From Pseudanabaena sp. CAN_BIN31 (GTDB taxonomy: Bacteria > Cyanobacteriota > Cyanobacteriia > Pseudanabaenales > Pseudanabaenaceae), in the NCBI GenBank assembly GCA_026785865.1, contig JAJAZG010000426.1, positions 1 to 10,551 on the forward strand: a stretch of DNA of 10,551 nt, in the 5' to 3' direction. Below are positions 6,826 through 10,551 of the stretch, piece after piece. A model generated the notes under the pieces. That model did not search any database. It was not told the origin of the DNA and worked only from the letters and a program-made list of their open reading frames with translations. The translations under genes and the position numbers were made by a program. How positions within the stretch are numbered: the first letter of the stretch is position 1; each line of letters starts with the position of its first letter.

Positions 6826-7039
6826 TTATCAAGAACAGCTTGTAGAAAAGCGCGTAACCTACTCCTTAGAACTAAACGGAAAATTTTTTCTAATTGAGAA
6901 CGTTCCCGCCCGTGTCAACGAAGAAACAGGAGAACAATATTTCTCTCCATCAACTATGATGTTTTTGCAGCAAATTATTCTAGATGGTCAGGAACCCCAG
7001 CGTGTAATCCAAACACCAGTTTATAGCTACGCTGCCTAA
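6818..7039 (+). CDS. MqsA/YgiT N-terminal-like antitoxin lacking the zinc-binding cysteines
   Basis: The 73-aa product matches the body of YgiT/MqsA N-terminal domains: a beta strand KRVTYSLELNGKFFLIENVPARV (10-32), then EETGEQYFSPSTMMFLQQII (35-54). In typical members the start carries CxxC and the ENVPARVCxxCGExYFSP region carries the second CxxC. Here the positions are NNYQEQ and VNEETGEQ, with no cysteine in the whole protein, so it cannot bind zinc the usual way. I recall similar cysteine-less versions in cyanobacteria, so this is probably a stable subfamily rather than decay. There is no C-terminal helix-turn-helix, unlike full MqsA. Coupled to the DUF4258 gene by an 8-bp overlap, it most likely neutralises that protein. 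Confidence 0.83.
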   Translation: MNNYQEQLVEKRVTYSLELNGKFFLIENVPARVNEETGEQYFSPSTMMFLQQIILDGQEPQRVIQTPVYSYAA

Positions 7040-7042
7040 GAA

Positions 7043-7131
7043 CGAGATATTTGGGAAGAGTTGCAGGAGATGGGAGAACAGGCGATCGCTTTTACTACCT
7101 GAGAGATTTATTAACAGAAAAGGAGACATAG
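7043..7131 (+). pseudogene. Duplicated 3' scrap of the nuclease gene (repeat copy B)
   Basis: 7043-7109 is a second copy of the nuclease gene end (59/67 identical to 6414-6480). In the frame starting at 7048 it reads YLGRVAGDGRTG then DRFYYLRDL, followed by LTEKET and a stop at 7129-7131. Fifteen of 21 residues match the intact C-terminus. No start or nuclease core is attached, so it is a fragment. It lies between the MqsA-like stop (7037-7039) and the DUF433 start. Its tail carries the AAGGAGA Shine-Dalgarno (7120-7126) used by the DUF433 gene. Confidence 0.8.
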
Positions 7132-7132
7132 T

Positions 7133-7459
7133 ATGACACTCAGAGAATTGCAACCACAACTACTAGCCCTTACCCCAGCCGAAAAATCTCAAGTAATCCA
7201 ATTACTCGCTCAGAGCCTCAGCAACACATGGCAAGGAATCGAAAAAAATCCTAAAGTCATGGGTGGAGACGCTTGCATTCGTCAAACCCGCATTCCCGTC
7301 TGGCTGCTAGTCAGCCTACAACGCCAAGGCGCAAGCGAAGCCTATATCCTAGAAGACTATCCCACCCTATCTGCCGCAGACCTAGTAAATGCATGGCTCT
7401 ACGCTGAAACCCATGCTGACGAAATAGAAATCGCTATTCAAAGACAAGAGGCAGCTTAG
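7133..7459 (+). CDS. DUF433 family protein, putative antitoxin
   Basis: The 108-aa product carries the full DUF433 signature: GIEKNPKVMGGDACIRQTRIPV at 35-56, VSLQRQGASEAYILEDYPTLSAADL at 60-84, and AWLYAETHADEI at 87-98. DUF433 proteins are small helix-turn-helix-like proteins commonly encoded immediately upstream of DUF5615 PIN-like proteins and regarded as VapB-type antitoxins. The N-terminal ~32 residues (LRELQPQLLALTPAEKSQVIQLLAQSL) form a helical extension common in cyanobacterial versions. AAGGAGA at 7120-7126, 6 bp before the ATG, supports the start. The toxin gene begins 1 bp after this stop. It may autoregulate the pair, by analogy with VapB. Confidence 0.88.
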   Translation: MTLRELQPQLLALTPAEKSQVIQLLAQSLSNTWQGIEKNPKVMGGDACIRQTRIPVWLLVSLQRQGASEAYILEDYPTLSAADLVNAWLYAETHADEIEIAIQRQEAA

Positions 7460-7460
7460 A

Positions 7461-7799
7461 ATGGCACGTCTTTACGCCGATGAACAGTTCCCTCTGATTG
7501 TTGTCAAACTATTACGAGAGCTAGGTCATAACATTCTCACAGCCCAAGAAGTAGAACAAGCAAATCAAAGAATCCCAGATGAAGAAGTATTAATATTTGC
7601 AATTAGAGACAATCGTACTGTTTTAACTATCAATCGTAGTGATTTTGTTCGTCTACACAACTTACAGCCTAAGCACACAGGCATCGTCGTCTGTACCGAA
7701 GATATTGATAGACAAAGATGCGCCATGCGAATTAACCAAGCAATTATCGACGCAGAATCTCTAAGCAATAAACTAATTCGCGTGAATCGTCCCAGTTAA
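7461..7799 (+). CDS. DUF5615 PIN-like protein, putative toxin RNase
   Basis: The 112-aa product matches the DUF5615 PIN-like family. The opening ARLYADEQFP places D7 (and E8) at the first metal-binding position. RIPDEEVLIFAIRDN (37-51) supplies D40/E41/E42, and VLTINRSDFVRLH (54-66) supplies D61, followed by the GIVVCTED strand (74-81). Proteins of this group are thought to be Mg2+-dependent RNases acting as VapC-like toxins, restrained by the DUF433 partner. The stop/start gap to the DUF433 gene is a single base, so the two are translationally coupled. Length is normal and no key residue is obviously missing, though the TINRSDF form replaces the TxDxDF seen in many relatives. Activity is inferred. 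Confidence 0.87.
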   Translation: MARLYADEQFPLIVVKLLRELGHNILTAQEVEQANQRIPDEEVLIFAIRDNRTVLTINRSDFVRLHNLQPKHTGIVVCTEDIDRQRCAMRINQAIIDAESLSNKLIRVNRPS

Positions 7800-7802
7800 A
7801 GT

Positions 7803-7826
7803 AGATGTGAGAACAGGCGATCGCTT
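7803..7826 (+). repeat. Short repeat copy C downstream of the DUF433/DUF5615 pair
   Basis: This 24-bp stretch matches 7068-7091 (inside copy B) at 23 of 24 positions, including an 18-bp exact core (7809-7826 = 7074-7091) with a HIP1 octamer. It starts 4 bp after the DUF5615 stop codon. It looks like a third, shorter remnant of the nuclease-gene end. Since 8 bases are the common HIP1 word, only about 15 further matched bases carry information. Confidence 0.65.
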
Positions 7827-7893
7827 AAACTAAGATCTAAGTCTGGTGAGCTTTATAAATAGAACTTAGCAAAAATTTATCGAATATTACATA

Positions 7894-8601
7894 ATGACAA
7901 AAACTCTAAAACCTTTATTAATTGTTGGCAGCGATACGGGCGTGGGTAAGACCGTCTTAACGGCGGCTCTTGCTGCTTATTGGTTAACCTATCGCGATCC
8001 ATCCCCAAATACACCGAGTACATCGCTCGGAATTTATAAACCTTTGCAATCGGGATTAGGCGATCGCGAGTTTTATGATCAGACTTTTTCACTTTCGCAA
8101 ACCCTTGCCGAAATTACACCTTTATATTTTGAAACACCGATCGCGCCAGCGATCGCGGCATACAAAGAAGGAAAAACAATTGATCTAGGTATAATTTGGC
8201 AACAATTTCTGAAATTGCAACAGCAAAAAGAATATTTACTAGTTGAATCTATGGGGGGCTTAGGTTCACCAATTACCGATGAATATATCGTGGCGGATTT
8301 GGCGCGTGATTGGCATCTAGACACAATTTTGGTTGTACCTGTGCGCTTAGGGGCGATCTCTCAGGCGATCGCCAATGTCGCTTTGGCGAATATGCAAAAA
8401 GTAAAGCTAAGAGGAATTGTGCTCAGTTGTTCTCAGGTTTATACGCCTGAAGAAATTGAGGATCTTGCCCCACCACAAATGATTTCGCGACTGGCTTCAA
8501 TTCCTGTATTGGGAATTTTGCCCTATGTCAAAGATTTGAGCGATATTTCGCAACTTGCCCTTGCTGCTTCAGAGCTAGACATAGAAAGAATCCTGATCTA
8601 G
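7894..8601 (+). CDS. bioD: ATP-dependent dethiobiotin synthetase
   Basis: BioD closes the ureido ring of dethiobiotin from 7,8-diaminopelargonate, CO2 and ATP, the penultimate step of biotin synthesis. The 235-aa product has the P-loop GSDTGVGKT at 12-20, YKPLQSGLGDREFYDQ at 48-63 (family KPVxTGxxD region), VESMGGLGSPI at 117-127 (family ExAGG region with E118), VVPVRLGAISQAIANVALA at 147-165 and RGIVLSCS at 173-180. These variants are those expected in cyanobacterial BioD, and length is normal. The ATG is preceded by an AT-rich stretch with no clear Shine-Dalgarno. No other biotin gene is adjacent. The gene ends at a strong terminator and carries three HIP1 sites, as a resident gene would. 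A gap of 94 bp separates it from the toxin-like gene. Confidence 0.93.
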   Translation: MTKTLKPLLIVGSDTGVGKTVLTAALAAYWLTYRDPSPNTPSTSLGIYKPLQSGLGDREFYDQTFSLSQTLAEITPLYFETPIAPAIAAYKEGKTIDLGIIWQQFLKLQQQKEYLLVESMGGLGSPITDEYIVADLARDWHLDTILVVPVRLGAISQAIANVALANMQKVKLRGIVLSCSQVYTPEEIEDLAPPQMISRLASIPVLGILPYVKDLSDISQLALAASELDIERILI

Positions 8602-8603
8602 TA

Positions 8604-8632
8604 AAAATAGCCTCGCGTAGCGAGGCTATTTT
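8604..8632 (+). terminator. Intrinsic terminator of bioD
   Basis: AAAATAGCCTCGC (8604-8616) pairs perfectly with GCGAGGCTATTTT (8620-8632) around a GTA loop. The 13-bp stem has a GC-rich apex and a TTTT end, and begins 2 bp after the bioD stop codon. Confidence 0.9.
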
Positions 8633-8840
8633 GGCTAATGACTAATGTTACGTGGAACGAAGACCGCAGCTTTTTGGGCTTTGAGGTTTATTTTGAGTAG
8701 CTAACTACACAATTTTGTCATCGGTTTTTTGTTAAGATTGTATAAAGCTTTGCTAAGTATAAGGATCTAGCCACTTATCCTAACCGTGAGAGATTTAATG
8801 GATAATCGTTAATTCTAATATTCTTAACTAGGCTTGAAGT
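8633..8840. other. Intergenic region between bioD terminator and sensory gene
   Basis: These 208 bp are AT-rich. A weak AGGAT/ATCCT inverted pair (about 8762-8766 and 8777-8781) and an unconvincing TTGTTA at 8729-8734 are the only promoter-like or operator-like hints. A 20-codon ORF (8638-8700) begins within 6 bp of the terminator and has no ribosome binding site, so I do not call it. The sensory gene's promoter should lie here. Confidence 0.5.
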
Positions 8841-10551
8841 ATGGTCATGAAATACAGTAAAGAGAGAATATTGTTCTTCTCAGAGACTTTGCAGGCTATT
8901 CGCAATGCCCGTAACTTTCAGCAAGCTTGTAAAGTCGCTGTTGATAAATTAGTTGAATATTTTCATGCAGTCGATATACCTGTCGCTGTGTCAATTCATG
9001 AATTCAAAATACTAGAGAATACTAAATCTCAAGATTCGCCATCGATTAATGTAAAAAGTCATGTGGTTGCTGAGGCGATCGCATTTGAGCATGAGTCTTA
9101 TTCACAAATCAATATTGACGATATTCTTAGAGAAGAATATCAATGGGGAGAAAGTGCGACAAATAAAATCATCGAACTGTATGCATCAGGACTAACTCGA
9201 TGTGAGATTAATGTGTCTGAAAGGTTTGCAGACAAGGATTACTTGCTTGTGCCGATAGTCTTGACGGAATCAGCAGAGCCATTGTGGGGATTTTTGATGG
9301 TTCATCGATGCAAGTCGTTAGACAATGAATCCTTGATCGGTAAATGGAGTGAGGATGACGGGTTGCTATTGCATCAAGTCGCCATGCAAATCGAGACTGT
9401 CTTGCAACAAGAAAATACGCAAGCTATTTTGCAACAAAGACTTACAGATGCGGATCAAGCGAACAACGATCTCAAACATTGGAATGACCAGTACCGATCG
9501 CTGATCGAGCAAGTTCCCAATATTTCCTACATATCTCCAATCTCGAACACTCCAAAATTTGCCTATATCAGCCCTCAAATTAAAGAACTGTTAGGTATGC
9601 CTGATTCTGAATCAACAGCAGGATTTTTTAAAGAATGGCAAGAATATGTACATCCTGACGATCGCGATCGCGTCCAGCAAGAAATTCGCGACACCATCGA
9701 AACAGGAATACCATTTTCCTGTGAATATCGGGTTATTAATCTTGAAGGTAAAGCGATTTGGGTGCAAGACAATGCTCGGATTGGGTTGGCGTATGACGGT
9801 AAAACTCAGGTTTTACGCGGTTCAACTTTTAATATTAGCGATCGTAAAGAAAGCGAACTTAGATTTAAAGGAACTTTCGATAATACTTTCCAATTTACTG
9901 GGTTGCTGTCCACTGAGGGCGTTTTTTTAGAAGCTAACCAAACGGTTTTGGATTTTGGCGGTATTACTCGTGATGAAGTAATCGGTAAACCAATTTGGGA
10001 AACCTATTGGTTATCGATATCTGAAGATGCTCAAAATCGGGTACAAAAAGCGGTTAAGCAGGCGGCTAAAGGCGAGTCTATCCGTTACGATGTAGACGTA
10101 TATGGTACTAATCATACCATTATCACCATTGACTTTTCAATTCGTCCCCTAAAGGATGAAGCGGGACAAGTGGTTTTCCTGATTCTTGAAGGGTGGGATA
10201 TTAGCCACCTCAAGGGAATTGAGAGGAATCTGAGACGCAGTCAAAAAGTACTAACGGAAGCACAAAAAATTGCCAAGATTGGCAATTGGGAATGGAGTGT
10301 GCTGGATAATGAAACTATTTGGTCGGATGAGCTATTTCGTATTTTCGGGCGTGATCTATCTCTAGCTCCTCCTATGTATGATGAGATTATGCAATATTAC
10401 CTAGAGGAAGATAAAGAAGCCCATAATCAAGTTGTCCAAAATGCCATTAGAAATGGTCAGTCATACCATATAGAAATACGTTTGGCTAAGCATCGCCCCG
10501 ATGGCTCTTATTGTTATATTGAAGCGATTGGTCATGCAGAGTTGGATGAGA
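8841..10551 (+). CDS. GAF-PAS-PAS-PAS sensory protein, probable histidine kinase, 3' end outside window
   Basis: An open frame runs from ATG 8841 to the window edge (570 codons) with an in-frame TGA at 8835-8837 just before the start; Met3 is an alternative. Residues about 10-190 form a phytochrome/cyanobacteriochrome-type GAF: VVAEAI, then ELYASGLTRCEI with C121, LLVPI, LWGFLMVHRC and LLHQVAMQIE. A short coiled-coil-like stretch (190-217) leads into PAS1 (about 218-335: YRSLIEQVPN, YISPQIKELLG, YVHPDDRDRV, ending GSTFNISDRK). PAS2 (about 341-455) ends EGWDISHLK. PAS3 (about 474 to the end: AQKIAKIGNWEWSV, IWSDELFRIFG) is incomplete. No transmembrane segment is seen, so it is probably cytosolic. 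Proteins of this layout usually end in a HisKA-HATPase pair or a GGDEF domain; neither is in view. The 208-bp gap after the bioD terminator shows it has its own promoter, which I could not place. Confidence 0.85.
   Translation, partial: MVMKYSKERILFFSETLQAIRNARNFQQACKVAVDKLVEYFHAVDIPVAVSIHEFKILENTKSQDSPSINVKSHVVAEAIAFEHESYSQINIDDILREEYQWGESATNKIIELYASGLTRCEINVSERFADKDYLLVPIVLTESAEPLWGFLMVHRCKSLDNESLIGKWSEDDGLLLHQVAMQIETVLQQENTQAILQQRLTDADQANNDLKHWNDQYRSLIEQVPNISYISPISNTPKFAYISPQIKELLGMPDSESTAGFFKEWQEYVHPDDRDRVQQEIRDTIETGIPFSCEYRVINLEGKAIWVQDNARIGLAYDGKTQVLRGSTFNISDRKESELRFKGTFDNTFQFTGLLSTEGVFLEANQTVLDFGGITRDEVIGKPIWETYWLSISEDAQNRVQKAVKQAAKGESIRYDVDVYGTNHTIITIDFSIRPLKDEAGQVVFLILEGWDISHLKGIERNLRRSQKVLTEAQKIAKIGNWEWSVLDNETIWSDELFRIFGRDLSLAPPMYDEIMQYYLEEDKEAHNQVVQNAIRNGQSYHIEIRLAKHRPDGSYCYIEAIGHAELDE

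Noticed and set aside
6414..7826. Repeats A, B and C as attachment sites or transposon ends
   Set aside because: Copies are diverged and of unequal length, in direct orientation, partly coding, and no integrase or transposase gene is in the window; gene-end duplication explains them better.
7852..7893. TATAAAT-type promoter directly before bioD
   Set aside because: A TATAAA is present near 7854 but no acceptable -35 lies 16-18 bp upstream; too weak to annotate.
8638..8700. 20-codon ORF (MTNVTW...) after the bioD terminator
   Set aside because: No ribosome binding site, no recognisable sequence, too short to distinguish from chance.
9366..9930. Several 65-94 codon ORFs on both strands inside the sensory gene
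   Set aside because: They are shadows of the long + strand frame with clear GAF/PAS motifs that runs open to the window edge.
1..10551. CRISPR array, tRNA genes or complete insertion sequence
   Set aside because: No regularly spaced repeat array, no tRNA-like sequence and no transposase-like protein were seen on either strand.

Overview
The window is a chromosomal segment from a cyanobacterium. The evidence is a 5S rRNA 3' end of cyanobacterial type at the left edge, 16 exact copies of the cyanobacterial HIP1 octamer GCGATCGC (counted by eye), a cyanobacterial-style BioD, and a GAF domain of the phytochrome/cyanobacteriochrome lineage at the right edge. The moderate-to-low GC and the gene style would suit a Pseudanabaena-like filamentous genus, but that genus call is a weak impression.

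Layout. 1-97 is the end of an rRNA operon (5S, + strand). A 13-bp perfect hairpin separates it from the convergent prmA (L11 methyltransferase, - strand), and aguA (agmatine deiminase, - strand) lies behind prmA. A divergent intergenic region (2226-2451) leads into a + strand block of three genes: a tandem winged-helix protein (2452-3084), a 640-aa AAA+-type P-loop ATPase (3139-5061) and a 468-aa protein with a DUF1802-like N-terminus and a PD-(D/E)xK nuclease core (5084-6490). Two compact toxin-antitoxin-like pairs follow: DUF4258 with a zinc-less MqsA/YgiT-like protein (6502-7039), and DUF433 with a DUF5615 PIN-like protein (7133-7799). Then come bioD (7894-8601) with a clear terminator, and the 5' 570 codons of a GAF-PAS-PAS-PAS signalling protein that runs off the window.

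The most interesting part is 2452-7826. The three-gene block has the composition expected of an anti-phage or anti-plasmid defence module (DNA-binding protein, NTPase, nuclease) and sits beside two toxin-antitoxin-like pairs. I cannot match it to a named defence system. About 3.8 kb of it (2619-6452) has no exact HIP1 site, against roughly one per 420 bp elsewhere in the window, and its ATPase and nuclease genes are visibly AT-richer than the flanks. This points to horizontal acquisition. The last 67 bp or so of the nuclease gene is duplicated 629 bp downstream as a pseudogene scrap, with a shorter third copy after the second pair, so the two small-gene pairs are interleaved with nuclease-gene ends. 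This looks like an island built by repeated insertion or recombination at the 3' end of the nuclease gene. prmA, aguA and bioD look like ordinary core genes.
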